From assembly GCA_024449915.1 (NCBI GenBank), contig JAMZAV010001722.1, positions 50,442 through 114,441 of the forward strand: 64,000 nt of DNA, read 5' to 3'. The first letter of the stretch is position 1. Every line of letters starts with the position of its first letter. The DNA is from Sweltsa coloradensis. Taxonomy: Eukaryota; Arthropoda; Insecta; Plecoptera; Chloroperlidae. Position numbers and translations under genes: made by a program. Below, piece after piece: positions 34,230 to 48,300 of this stretch. The notes beneath the pieces are model-generated. The model was given only the letters and a program-made list of their open reading frames with translations. It had not been told where the DNA came from and ran no database searches.

Positions 34230-36560
34230 ACCATGGCATAATGTGTATCAATTTTAAATATTAAACTGGCCATCTATTTTTTATAACTTCGAATGACTAG
34301 ACAATTTTTGAGGAGAAATTGTGTACCTCTTCATTGGGCAAAACAATTAAAAGTAAATGAGATGACTTAAAAAATTAAATATTGTTGTTATTTGAACCAA
34401 AGATTCAAAAAGTGGTAAATAACATATTTAAGAGAATATATGACACCTGCCAGTTAATAAATTATATGTTTAAATTTGACAAATAATCCAGATGGTACAA
34501 GTAATTTTTTATATATATATTTCTATATGATTTGTTATTTTATTGCTTTTGTATTTTATAATGTGGTTTTATGAGGTATAACTTAGGCATAGTAAGTTAG
34601 ACACTTTGTGGGCCTCATTGGCCTTTTTTCTAACTTTCTATGGAGTTGTGCATCTTAATTTTCGATTATTTGTACAATAAAAACAAATACAAATAAGAAC
34701 AGTGCTTCGTCCAATGAATACACTAGACACTAGTACGGAGAAAATATCCTCAAGTTCTAAGAAATAGAGTACTGATTAATCAAGAACATCGTTTTAGGAA
34801 TCACAAATCATGAACATTTTCCGGTTTGAATGTTTAGCATTAAAAGTAAACTATACTTTGTATCGTCCTGTTTAAAACCTGCTCTTTCTATAATCCACAT
34901 CACAATACTTCTAGTAAACCCTAAAGCCAACATCAGCGCACGCTCACATCACAATCACCCGGTAATGTTGTTTCCTAAGTAGGAGTTGAACAACAGTGAC
35001 TTATCTACCTGTGAATCGCGTTATAGTCGTCAGCTTCTAGTACGAAACAACACGATCGAACTACTCACTTTTTTCAATATGTTGTTTTCCACCGGACTAG
35101 AAATAGAAATAGCACGATTTTATAATAAGATTTCACGGGTAAGTTTTGAATCGAGCGCCCGAGAATGATAAGGAAGATACGATCTTAGATGGACAAGATG
35201 GTTGAGCTTGTACGGGATTTCTGCCTCCGGTGGATTTTATTCAGTTTAACACCAGGAAATAAGATTCTAGTATGTTCTTGTTTTGAATCTGAGGTGGATG
35301 GATTGAATTGTGTGCGAATCGAACCTTCGATGGTATGCGGGAAACGCAATGGGCTAGAAATTAAATGGTAACTCATTTTTGGGAAATTTTATTAATTGAA
35401 ATAGATTTGTATCTAATATTACATGACCCCAAAAATGCCCCTATATAACTAATTTAAAAAAAAATGTAATTAGGAATAGACCTACTTAGATAATTTGAAG
35501 TTGGCCCAACACGTTCTCATCTACACTCATCCAAGTCTCCTTGCGAGTGTAGGAGTAAAAAGAGTTGAAATTAGTATTCAACAGTTAAATTGATAAATTA
35601 TGAATGGAAAAAATATATAAACATAAACTTATTACTTTTCTGGAAATAAAAAGCTTCAATTTTGATTAAGCTTTGACTTTAGGGGGAAAAAAAATAATTA
35701 CATAAAGAAAAGGTAGATAGTACGAAAGTATATTATTAACAATAAGGTTACTCGTTCATACATAATTTATTACATGTGATAGAAAACCTTCCGTTTTAAA
35801 GTTTATTTATATATTTTTAGAAAGATAATACTTAATCGTTGTAATTTTGTAATGTTTTTGCGTATTTATTGTATTCTCCACATTTAGGCCTTTTCTCAGC
35901 TTTGTAGGTTTATCATAGATGAATTAAAATGTAAGGAATACGTGTTAATAACCTTATGAGTTAAATACAGAATACAAAATACAAAATACATTGCACAACT
36001 AAATTTTGGAGAATAAATTCGAGTTACAAGTAAGAATCAAAAAGAAGAAAAAAAATAACTGTCAATATTTTTTTCTGAATTACATTCCTATCTGTATATT
36101 ATTAACAAGTAGTTTCCACCAAGCAGCATGCAGCTAAACCCAAACCTGCGCTCCGCTCGTACGAGAAACAGAGTGACTATTTAGATCGTGACTTCTCCGG
36201 CCACAGATTAACATCGTCTTGTTACTATTATTATTAACTGATTGTGATTTAGCCAATTCACGAACTCCACACAGGATAAAGTCAAATGCTAATTGCTACA
36301 ACCATAACAACATTCAGATCCATAATTCAAAACTATTATTGCGCGAATCATAATCAAAGAATAATTGTAAGTTATTTATATAGAATTACGTCAATGGGTT
36401 TAGATCATGTGTTACAGCTGTGCTTGTTGTTTAGCTATGAGACGTATCGTCCGGGAATCTCGGTTTAAACTGCTAGCCTCAATGCTTCCTCCAACACCTA
36501 CATCTACTAACATCGTGGTATCGTGAAAGATATATACGCTGGCATACGGAGTACATACCT
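34230..36560. other. Anonymous AT-rich DNA
   Basis: No supported exon. Frames near 34986 and 35189 are short and unrecognised. Confidence 0.5.
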
Positions 36561-36563
36561 ATT

Positions 36564-36692
36564 CTTATCACAATATCATATCAATTATTGATTATTTTCT
36601 CTTTGCTTTCTTCTTTATGAGATATTTTACTTATCACAATATCATATCAATTATTGATTATTTTCACTTTGCTTTCTTCTTTATGAGATATT
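36564..36692. repeat. 66-bp tandem duplication
   Basis: Two nearly identical units start CTTATCACAATATCATATC at 36564 and 36630 and differ by a single T/A in the middle. Confidence 0.9.
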
Positions 36693-36960
36693 CGTTCATG
36701 TACTTGTATAACTATATTTTGTTTTGTACATTTTCACCTTAATCTAGTAGGGACTATTATTATTTTGCATCTTTACTAAACTTAATTATGAACACTGTGT
36801 AAATTATCATTTTTATCATCATTTTTATTATTCTTAACTCGGACTATTCACTTTCCCTGCGAAGAGTTATACCTGTACACTGTTACTAGTCTAAGTAAAA
36901 AAAGATACTATATTATACGTATTTCATCTAGCAGTATGCTTTAAACTTACATGGATTATA

Positions 36961-37026
36961 CCTCTATACATGCCTCTATACATGCCTCTATACCTTTATA
37001 CATACCTCTATACCTCTATACATGCC
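36961..37026. repeat. 12-bp minisatellite
   Basis: Degenerate repeats of CCTCTATACATG, about five units. Confidence 0.85.
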
Positions 37027-37029
37027 GAA

Positions 37030-38830
37030 TTTAAATGTCTTCTTTCGACATTCTAACAAAGATAGAACATAACATCAGTTTAAATTCACAATCAGCATAA
37101 ACAAATTTTAAAATAATACATGTTATAACGTTTAAATAATTATATTTTCTTCTTCTACTACTCATTTGAATAATGTTGTATTATTTCTAATGATTATTGC
37201 AATAAATAACTATTCAATAATTGTTATTATTTTTACTTTTCACTATTATTTACTTTTCCAAATAAATTATAATGGTTTTTACATTCACTTACAAAATATA
37301 TGTTATAATATATTCTTTACAATATTTTTGTTATGGGACATAAATATATTATTACTATTGATTCGATATTTTCAGCACTATTTTAATTGGTTTTTGGCCC
37401 TTTCTTCTTGAATATGAAAGCCTGGACTTTCATAACTTTGTTATTCAAATAATTGTTATTAATAACGCGAAATTGTTACCGTAAAGCATAAGATATTATT
37501 AAAAATAGTTCACGAAAGCTAACAATTAAACAAGTACCTTAGAAGCAAGGGCGTGTACAAATGAGCACAAAACGATTCTTTCCACCTGACTAGCTCAGAG
37601 TGCCCACGTGTACGTCTGTCCATAACCCGATGCAACAGTGTTGCAATCGTGACAGCGGATTCTATTAATAAACAATGTCGTTTAATGTTCAATAAATTAC
37701 CAAGAGTATACTCATTTCATATTGCCCAAGCCATTTACCTCTGGGCTCCCTTGAAATATCGAGACCTTCGAGTTATAATTCGTGGCTCTTATATTCTATA
37801 AACCTATAAACGCATTTAAAATTACACATTTTGAAAAACAAAAGTGAATTCTTCTTAGGGGATCTTCAAAATTAATCTATGTTATTATTACCAAGTGCGT
37901 GAATTTACTTACAACTTCAGTATGTATAACCGATATTCTTATATCTGAAAATCTCCTAGACATAGAATTTGTATTTTTATCACATGCTGATAGTTTAATG
38001 TATGTTATTTCGTACTGGTAATGATAATAGTTTGCTGGATGTACGAAGTGTAATTTTTATGAAATCTTCGGCCAATTTTCGTTCGAATTCCTCCTTGAAT
38101 GCGGTGAACAGCCGATAATCGATTTCGTTTGCGATAGCATCGATATACCTTCCCGTTTGGTTAACCTTTGGCTCTTGCTTCATGTAATTACCGTTATTAT
38201 TTAGCTCTGTTTATCGTTAGGTAGTGTTCCCCCACCAGGCCCTGAGCTGACTATCACCAGCGTAGGTGGACTTCGTGAACATCTACTCGCTCGGCGATAA
38301 TACAACAACCCATATATGCTAAATGTTTGATACAGTTTTGCTTTTTGATGTGATGCTTTTAGATTTGTTGTTTTTAAAAACAGTGCTCATTTCAAATGCT
38401 AATTGAAGAAGTAAATAATACGCTTTAAATAAATAATCCGTTCTTGTTAAACAGGAGAAAGATTCAACCCCTTTTTTTAAACTCGCCGACAGATGTAGCT
38501 AAAGTGCAATATGCGATACTCACTGAGATCCCGAGTTTGATACTCGCTATCGGCAATCATGACGAAACATTATTCTACGGTTCCCCTCAAAAAGTTGAGA
38601 ACCAATCATCATAATTAGAACCCCTGCAAATTAAGTACGGAAACTACCTTCAATTTTTACAACCCTTACCAGTGGTGTACTGGGTGAGTGTACTCAGGAA
38701 CACATTTCTGGGGAGGGAGGGGGTGGAATAAATATAAATTCAAAACTTACTTCCACGTAAGGTTTGTGGGGGGAAAGGGGGGTCATCATTCGATTATGTT
38801 TCGGGATGAGTGAGTAGATCATATCAACGT
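37030..38830. other. Anonymous AT-rich DNA
   Basis: Contains an 81-codon frame (37166-37411) whose hydrophobicity follows from AT-rich codons; not considered a gene. Confidence 0.5.
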
Positions 38831-38838
38831 ACAGCATG

Positions 38839-39432
38839 GTCTCCAGCCTTATCTTGCCACACACTACACACCACATCTCTGTGCCTACCTCCCAACACGC
38901 AAACCTCGCCGCCCCGCACCTCCGCCTTATCTTCCAAACATTAACGATACACGCGAATACGCCTACATCACCTGCATTCACGTCAACCTGGACTCTCCAG
39001 TGTTGCCAGGGCTTTGTCTAGCATCAAGCCTCATCTTGCCACACACTACACCACACATCTCGTGCCTACCTCCCAACACGCAAACCTCGCCGCCCCGCAC
39101 CTCCGCCTTATCTTCCAAACATTAACGATACACGCGAATACGCCTATATCACCTGCATTCACGTCAACCTGGACTCTCCAGTGTTGCCAGGGCTTTGTCT
39201 CGCATCCAGCCTCATCTTGCCACACACTACACACCACACATCTCGTGCCTACCTCCCAACACGCAAACCTCGCCGCCCCGCACCTCCGCCTTATCTTCCA
39301 AACATTAACGATACACGCGAATACGCCTATATCACCTGCATTCACGTCAACCTGGACTCTCCAGTGTTGCCAGGGCTGTTGTCTCGCATCAAGCCTCATC
39401 TTGCCACACACTACACCACACATCTCGTGGCC
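38839..39432. repeat. About 182-bp tandem repeat, 3.3 copies
   Basis: The marker ATCTTGCCACACACTACAC recurs near 38850, 39032, 39213 and 39398. Units are GC-richer than the flanks and include GCCGCCCCGCACCTCCGCC. Near-identity implies recent amplification. Frames of up to 179 codons within it are on both strands and result from the periodicity. Confidence 0.93.
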
Positions 39433-39514
39433 GCTTCTAATCCCTAACCAGGAACGCACACGGAGCAACCAGCCCTGCTTGATATATGCGATGTGCAGCG
39501 TATAATTTAAGAGA

Positions 39515-41480
39515 CAGACTTGGTAATACATAATGGTCACATGCAGACGCTCTAAGTGGCACTTGTGATGCGCTCTTTCCCTCAACCCACCGCGAACGAG
39601 GTGTATAATTGAACAGGAACTATTTCAAGAGGATCTAAGACATTTGCAAAACAAATACCTCAAGGGGATACGATCATTGTGATGGAACAACGTTCGAAAT
39701 CTGTTCCGGAACTCACCATAGACAGTTGATTCAAACTTTTACCGGGAGAATTACCTGTTACAGGGTGCAATGTATGCCCCTCGTCAGGTATTTTATCTTA
39801 TTACATTGTGGTTAGGACAATAATTGTGAAAGATTTTAGAGGTTTTCTCACATCGTTAATGCGAATGAAAGAAATTAAGCCCTCTTAAACAGCTCTCGGA
39901 CATTCTGTTCACAAATTACATTCGTTATGGATGTAAGTATAAAATATATTATAATGCTAACATTCTTATGAAGAATCAACATAATATATGTTTATAATTC
40001 AGAATGGCCTAATAGTTATACAAATTAGCAGGACCGTATATATAATGAAAGTAGACTTGAGTCGTTTAAACCAGATTATTTACTTCCACTTCTTGAATTA
40101 ACAGGTAAGCATGGAGCAGGAAAACATAAAAAAATTAACAAAATAAGCAATAAAATGTGTTAATTGAACTAGTTGTTAATTGAAGATTGTATCCAGTACG
40201 TTGTACAAGTGCGAATCACCTCACGATACAAACCACCTTCGCTTACAGCGAGCAGAAGGTAATATCTTCTCGCCAATTATCTTCTCTTTATACAACAGCT
40301 AAACCGCCTGCAAAGTGTAATCGGGAAATCTTTGTAATTTCCACCGGGGTTTTCTATTCTTTTTGCCGCGTGATGCAACGCTGTGTGTTCTTGTTTACTT
40401 TGAGCAGCTCTTGACTGAGTGTAAATTTAAGGGGCGCTTGGGTACTACATAATGGTACACATCAGTACGCTCTACTAAGTAGGTGTAAACTGGGCGGCGT
40501 CATGTGTCCTCTAACCCACGGAACACATTTCAGTGTGACTTGACTGAAGGAAATCAGGTGAATCTGGGGGGGTGGGTCGTACACGTTAAACACATACCTC
40601 AAGGGTGGAGCTCTTGTGATGGAATTAAAGTTTCGAACTGTTCGCGGGAATTCCGGGTCATACACACAGGATCAAATCTTCAGGTGGACTCTTACCATGT
40701 TAAGGTTTGAATATGTGCCCCGTCATCCACGTATTTTAAACTATCTTCAGTGGTGGAGCTTGTGAAGTTTTAGAGGTTTTCTGCACTGCGAATGTGCCGA
40801 TGAAAGGTAAATCACCCTCTTCAGTGTGGATCTTTCACTTAATTCGTAATGGTATCAACTGCCCGAATAGTGGACTCATCAACCACTAATAAATTCAACA
40901 TTAGTTGTAGTCTTAAACTTCAGAAGGTAATGGGTTTGATATGTCGCCGCCATTGCTAAAGGTACCAAACTTCATTAGCTCTTGATGAACTGTACAGGTT
41001 TCAATGGCGCGAATTTACCAATAAACAGGAACCACCTTAGTGTGATTTTAATGTAAAGGTTAACTGCCCCCACCGGTCTTAACACCAGAACACATTTATG
41101 GGGCTCTTCTTGAATTACAGGGAATCTGGCGCCGGGCATAATTGGTACATAATCAGCACGTAAACAATGTGTTGAGTTGACTAGTGTAAATTTGAACTCT
41201 GCCCAATGTACACGGTCGAACACCACGATAAAACACTTCGTTACTCTTGACGAAGGTAATATTTGCTCGGGCGCAATTCTCTCTAACACACGTAAACGAC
41301 CTCTTCAAGTGTGATCGCGGGAAATTTGAATTGCCCGAGCCGGGGTTTCTCATCCCTTTTTGCAGGTGTGACGCTGTGTGTTCTTGTTTACTTTGAGCAG
41401 CTCTTGACTGAAGTGTAAAGGTTTGAACTGGCGCCGGCGCAATGTGCCGCGGTCATAACACCACGGTAAACACACCTTCA
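39515..41480. repeat. Mosaic of highly diverged duplicate segments
   Basis: 39515-39910 and about 40445-40840 share an ordered series of short blocks (ATAATGGT-CAC, ATACCTCAAGGG, TTGTGATGGAA, TTTTAGAGGTTTTCT, ACCCTCTT). 40259-40425 and 41254-41415 share another (CGGGAAAT, CCGGGGTTT, CGCTGTGTGTTCTTGTTTAC and the following TTTGAGCAGCTCTTGACTGA). Differences are dominated by single-base indels. No gene recognised. Confidence 0.55.
39758..39925. mobile_element. SINE-B composite of two opposite fragments
   Basis: CAGGGTGCAATGTATGCC (minus-strand end block) is followed by plus-strand body blocks GAGGTTTTCT, TTAATGCGAATG and TTAAACAGCTCTCGGACAT. The two pieces are in opposite orientation without an intervening head. 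Confidence 0.5.
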
Positions 41481-42045
41481 GTGGGGGTGTGCTATATTAG
41501 TGGGACGTGTCATGCACAATAACACATGGACGCCCCATAGCAACAACCTTGCAACGGCGAATTTTGACTCTAAAATACTTGGATTCCTACTGAAAACCAA
41601 TGGGGGGGGGGGCATTTTTCGTAAACGTCTCGTGAAAATATCTTTGAGCTGTTCACAATTGCATATGTATTTTGATGAGCTTGACATAAAAAAACACGTT
41701 GAAAAATGTTTATTTCAGGCGATGAATGATGGAATGCTTTCTTGCCATTAAAACGTGTGCCCAGTCCAGTTTATTGACTAGGTTCGCACACTTCCTGAAC
41801 ATATTTAAAACTTCGATAACTTAGTTTTTTGCGGTACTTTTAGCATGTGGTGTTGACGCGAGCTCTAGTCTGCCACGATTGTGCCGCGGTGTCTTGCCGA
41901 GGTACCTCACCTGAGCAACCGATTAAACTAAATAATCGGCTTCGCTAAGACAGGCACTGAGAAGGGTAATGCGATACTGGAAACTGATTCATGAAACCTA
42001 GCACATTGAGGCGCATCCTATACATGTTGCAACCTCTCTTCTCAT

Positions 42046-42335
42046 CAGTGGCGTATCCAGGGGGGCTGGTGGGGCTTGCCCCCCCCCCACCGAAATCCCA
42101 GCTTAAATATTATATTCTGCAAATCATCTAGGTTTACGCAAAAATAAAATTCATCTATTAATTTTTCTTGTTTTTCGTTCAGCAAAGCCATTTAACTTCT
42201 TCTAAAACAAATAACAACCACTTCAAAAATACGTTTTTTAATTGCCTTCTCCCCCCCTCCCCCACGCACCCCATTGAGTCGTTCTTCCAAGCCCATCCCC
42301 CGCAATAAATTCCTGTATACGCCACTGGGCCACTG
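42046..42335. mobile_element. hAT-like MITE with 8-bp target-site duplication
   Basis: The left end is CAGTGGCGTATCCAGGGG and the right end includes CTGTATACGCCACTG, the CAGTGGCGTA terminus known from hAT-family non-autonomous elements. An extra GGCCACTG follows at the right. Taking 42335 as the end, flanks are CTTCTCAT (42038-42045) and GTTCTCAT (42336-42343), matching at 7 of 8 bases. There is no transposase, and C/G runs lie inside both ends. Confidence 0.75.
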
Positions 42336-42339
42336 GTTC

Positions 42340-45300
42340 TCATGGTGTCCTAGGTTGCGCCCAGTCCTGGGAAGAAACGTCTCCCTTTATGAGGAACTTT
42401 ATGTGATAAAGTTACTTTCCCAACATCACGAATAGTTACTATTTGGAGGAAACTTCGAAAGAATTTCATGCCCATATAAAAGTTTATAACTCTGTCGAAC
42501 TCTCTTCGAATTTAGGAGTTCACCTTAAAATTAAAAACTCAAATTGAGTATTGTTTGCATTTTTACGAAACCAAAGTAATTAGGTTCTTGGGACTGCCTG
42601 CTTGCTAGAATGTAGTAACTAACTAGGCATCGGAAGTTAAAATACTCTTATTTGAAAGAGTTTATTGACGTATTGCAGCCGACAGGGTATGTGTGAAGGG
42701 ATGTCAGTTCAAGAGGAACATATCCCGAAAGATTTCGCCATTCAGTCCCCTTTAGCTACATCAACTGTCAGATGTTCTTGATTCGAGACTCCCCCAAGAA
42801 AATCGTCTCAAAATTACAGAAATTCCAATTTTGAAATGACGTTCTAAGTCCACGCTATTTATGTAGCAATATTGTGTAGAGCTAGAGTAGATAATTCAAA
42901 ATCAGTATTGAGAGCGATCGCCCGCTATATTCCTTCCTGTAACTTATAGATAGCGCACACAATTAAATCACCAATAAATCGTGAATCACCTTATCAGAAT
43001 CCCGTACGGGTTGTCGCTTGCAAAGCACTTACAGTCCCTGCCCCCGCGCGACACTAATAGTGTTGTTAGTTAGTGATCTATCCTGTACAAGGGGCTATCT
43101 CGCCGTGGAGATCACGTGCTACGATGTAGCGCCGACTGCGGCCGTGTCCCTCGTAAATAACGCTGCGCAGGACTCGATCCCACGTGCGGTTTATTACGAG
43201 ACAGCTTCGTTAGAGTCGCGTTGATGGATGAGGATATTTCATCTATCTTCCTGCATTCCTACATTCGATAAAAATGGATGTAGTTTTTATGTTCTTAGAT
43301 TGTACCAGAAAATAGTGACATGTATAATTTCTGCGATTTTGAGGGTTCTGAAGGTTTGTTAGTCTGGGAAATCATGATTAAACAAATCATTCAAATACTC
43401 TATGCCCTTTGCACCCGTTGCCCACTTAAGGCACGAATGCGAGAAGAAAATAAGATCATCTGTTTTTTAGGGCGCGAAAGCTACCCTATAATGGTTGATA
43501 TCAAATAATAGCTATTTGGTGCATCCTATTTCAAAAAGTGCCCTGTGCCTTGATACAATTTACAGGAAGTTGATAAATAAGTTACAATTTAGGATCAAAT
43601 GTGAATTTATTATGGGGATGAGTTTATGGTTAGGTTCAACAGTTGTTTTAATAAATATTTGAATACATAGACCAAAACGCTTAATTCCAATAGTATTAAC
43701 CATTGATGTCTAAATGATATTATAGTGACAAATCAAAGATAATTATGAACAAAATGAAGTGCTCTCAACAATGATAACTGATAACGATAGAAAGCAAGTA
43801 TTTGTTCGGGTCCTTGAACGGGAATCGCTACTTACATTACAGTCTCGTACCTTAACAATGTGCCACGTCTCTCTGTCCAGGTTCATACAACTCATCCAAC
43901 AGTTTTTCTATTCATCTCAATTGAAAATGGATACTTATTCCCTCGCCTTGTGATTACGGCAGAGAAACATTGTGTTTACATCGATAAAAATTGAAATGCT
44001 AACGACAGTAAAGTACACGTATTGACATGTTGCCAATAGGAATGAGAGTTTATTACTGGTAATGCATGGGATTGCCGGCCACCCACGAGAGCGCATGTGA
44101 TCACTCGGCCGGGGGGGCTTCGTGGAGGACCCCAGACCCCGGACCCCACCCCCAACACATCGTATACCATTAGGTGGGATTTCATTAGGCTTGGGGTGAT
44201 GACCTGAATACAAATAGCGTCTTCGTCACACACAAAGATATGTCCTGCCTCCAGTGTGTGTGTAAAAATTACATCAAAGTTGCTACAATGCAGTAATTGT
44301 AATGTTTTGTTATTTTGTATTTCTTATTCATGTTTGTATACTGTGTATGTTATGCCGTGTTTATTGTTATATCTTTCGATCAAAATTTGTTGTGCTGTAT
44401 TTGAAACTCTTTAAATTTTTTTTTTTTATATAAACTTGGACATGAAGCAAATTTTGCCGCCTTGTGTCAAACTTATATATTGAGTTTAATTTAAGGGCAG
44501 TCGATGTGGTTAGTATGTGCGAGATCGTACAGAAGTGAACATATTTATGGAGTAAAGCTTCTTAATTTTAAGATTGTTGAAGATGAAACAAATAAAATTA
44601 GACCAGCGTGTATTTCTTTTGGTGGAGGAACCGGTCCTATTTTGAGTGAGGCTAGCCCCGTCTCCCTGACCCAAAGGGCACCAACAACATGTGTATCATC
44701 CTTGTTAAAGGACAATGTTATTTAAAATGCGGCCATGTTCGACTTTTATCGTGGGAGGTGACTCACGCACAGACGGACGAACAGAAAGTTATGCAAGGGA
44801 GATTTTCTTCTTTTCTTGGTCCAAATTTGGCCGTTTTGCCAAGATTATTTCCAGCTTAAATTATTGGTAGTTGATGTGGTCATTAAATGTGTATGATATA
44901 ATCCAAGAGGAAGAATATCTCATAAGTTTTGAGAACTAAATTGGTTTATGTCAAGTTTCTTGTATTATATCTACCTTACCTCTCTCTCGCTCTCTTTCTC
45001 TCTACTTCCTACATCCTCCTCAAAGTGCAACGCGTTGGCTGTACAAACTAGAAACATTACAATGCATTTAAAACTGTAAACTAACAATAAGTCAACTATG
45101 ATTATCATCCATTACAAACACTTGTAAAATTAGATCAAAAAAACACAAACCAGCTATTTTCTTCCCTCTTCGAATTTCTTTTCCCTTTTCTTCTTTCAAA
45201 GCTCGCTGAAATCTCCATTCGCAATGTCCCAAGGCCAGTAAATATAGGAGGCGTGCTCTTTATTAACATAATAACATCTAGATAAACCAAATATATAGAC

Positions 45301-48300
45301 ATAGCTAGAGAAGGCTGTGGTTTGATCGACGTAGATACCTAAGGCGGCGGTGGACGGGTCGACTCTAGCGCCTCGCGCGGACGCTTTGAGAGACGTGCGC
45401 GATTTATGTGCGATCTGGCGGCGGGATTAAAAACTGGCATAACGTAAACGTTTAACGGTGTTTTAAGAGAAGATAAATACAGTTTCGTTTACATATGAGG
45501 TCTAAGTAGGGTTGTTGAGTGTTCGAAGATCGCGATATGTTATACCCAGGTCAGAAAGATGATTAGTCTGTATGCGTTATCGAACTTATGTCTAGCGTTT
45601 TTGTTTTTTTAATGTCTAGACTCTAGACAATCTAGTTTTAAACTTTATTTAAAATTGAGTACAAATTACTGTAGATATGTATGATCATTATTTTTCTTGC
45701 ATTTTTATTATTTTTATCAGCATCAACTACAATAACTGATTCACGACTATTTGCTGTAATAAAGAAAGTTAATCAGATCACCAATTGACAGCTAGTTTCG
45801 TAGCTCCCTCAGAATATAATTCATAATGTAAGTATTTTCAGAGGGGTGACGAGGATTGCTAAAGTGTGCCCCGATAGTAAACGACCCTTGTGTGTTGTCA
45901 CCCTCTGCCGCGTACGGAGAATAATTTTGAAACAAGTTCTTCTGTTGGCACAAAATATGTTTTATTCTTTCACATTTTAAATCATAACTTGCTGTTCATT
46001 AAAATATTTAAAAGTATTGTTATTATTGATAAAGACGTTGATAATTGACATAAATTAAAATATTTTTACAAAGCTTTAATCTAGATGCTAAGATAATAAG
46101 TAATGAAGACACATTTTTAATACTTCTCTTTAGCAATAATAACTCACATTTTTGTAAATTGTAGACAATCAACATTTGTTTATTATTTCTCACGGTGTTT
46201 ATATAATTCATTTAAAATTTACACTAGTATACAGTTCTGTTCAACAATTTTTAATTGACTACGATATTTTGAACAAGCACTCAAATAGCAAGCCAAGTTA
46301 ATTATCGAAGAAAGACACAAATAAAAGATTAATTAAATCAATGAAAGATGGGACTGTTGTGTTTTGTTATGTATGCATAAATTCGGTTATTTTTTGCCCT
46401 TGCATTCAAGAAAATGAAAGGAAAAATTCGAACGTCTAGAAGAGGATTTAAAAAACTACAGTTGTGTAACGGGCTGTGCATCTAAACACACCACCCACAC
46501 ACACGGAAGTGTGCACAAAAGATGAGCTAATTGCCTTCCAAACACGTCACAACTTCCAGATGCATTTACGCAATCTAACTGTTGAAACCCAAAACATAAT
46601 TCGATCTCAAGTCTACCAACTGTATAGTTTAAATTTGAATCAATTAATAATCGCCATATGAGTTCGTTCGCCGCGCCATCTGTGGGTCCCACTTCACCTT
46701 AAACCGTGTCAAAAGATTTCCGTTATCTCCCTCCGTGGAAAACAATTTTGAGAAGGGTAGTCCGTTCCGTTGTTTATAACTGACCTACCGTTTTAATCTG
46801 CCAGTCTGGGGATGTCAAATCCAGGCTTGCCAGATGGTGAAGGGAGGCGCACGTGCGAAATGTTCGGCTCTCGACGCTAAATTGACTTTTCTTTGTTTGA
46901 TTCACCTGGTTGACATGAGGGTAGTTTCCAGACGGGGCGGCTCAACGATAGCGCGTGGGGGGAGAAGATTGTCTTTTCTCTTTCCATCCAAATAACCAAA
47001 TACAATAATGAATCATACACCCACACACTAACTTTAGGCTATTCACCTTCTCCACTGTAATTGGAGTCATTCATGCACAATGTGACTGTCAAGGTCAAGT
47101 TTTTCTGTTCTATTATATTTAGTTTTTATATGTAAATATCTTTCTCTTGGTCCTGAAAATGTCGTGAGAGTGATTTGTATTTCTTTACGAATTTCTTTCT
47201 TTCTTTCTTTCTTTGCGTATCAATTAATAAATTAATACAATCATTTGTGTTATTCTTTGTTTCTTCATGTATGTAATTATTTACTTATTTGTTTGTATCG
47301 TAATTTTCCAACCTCAATCCTATTCAGCTATGAAGTCTGATTGCACACTTTTGAGTATTGTGCTCCATAATGGTTACTTGTATCACATTCAATGACCTTA
47401 CTTTACCTCCGGCGAGCGAGTAGAGCGGCGGGCGCAAGGAGATCGAGCGGACCTCGATAGAAAACGAACGATGCAACCGCTGCTTCTAAATGTGTAGCAC
47501 AATCATAAAATGAACTAATTTATTGACCATTTGTCGTAGAAAGTATAATAATTCATGTATTCTATGAACATATGTTATCATATGCCTACATTTTAAACCC
47601 ATCGAGTTACGTATACTAAACACTTAAATTAAATTGTAAAACATTTAGGCACTAAGATATCAAATGTGTAGTAATTTAATGCACTTTATGTTGTACAGCT
47701 TAAGTGCATTTAAAGGTAAATCCCAGTAATACGAGTGTGTACAAAAATAATATAGGTTCACGTAATAAGTGTTCGTGTAAATAAGTTTAACTCTTGTGTT
47801 AATTGTGTGATCAAGACGTGGCTGTCATTAAGCAAAGGTTAATTCCATGTTACCCGTCCAAGTCTAAGCCATGCTAATTTTACAGTCATTACACACCTTT
47901 GCACTTAGCGCTCGAGGAAAGTCGTCTACGATCAAAATCTAGTTGAACTTGTGTCTTAAATGTCGGTTAAATAACGTTAAGAAGGGAATTAGACAGTGTG
48001 CATTAAAAGAAATGCAATTAATGCATTAAAATTAATGCACACATGCGTAGTTTGGCACAGTCCCCAAAACAATTAGTTTGGTATTCGCTGATAGGTAGTG
48101 TTGATCAGAAGTGAGAGGACATAATTCACAGAAAGGTAGCAGCACCATCGCGTATGCATCGATAAGCACTCGACGATTACTTGCTAGTGTCAATTATCTG
48201 AGTTTACGTAATGCACCTGCTAGACTCGTCTTAAAGCCTGCCTGCATGGACGGTTTTCATGTGAATTATGTAATTAAATTAAGAATTTATATATTTATTA

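Noticed and set aside
37166..37411. Possible membrane protein (81 codons)
   Set aside because: Ile/Leu/Phe/Asn/Tyr richness follows from very AT-rich DNA; no conserved motif.
39014..39585. 163- and 179-codon frames
   Set aside because: They lie within the roughly 182-bp tandem repeat and occur on opposite strands over the same bases.
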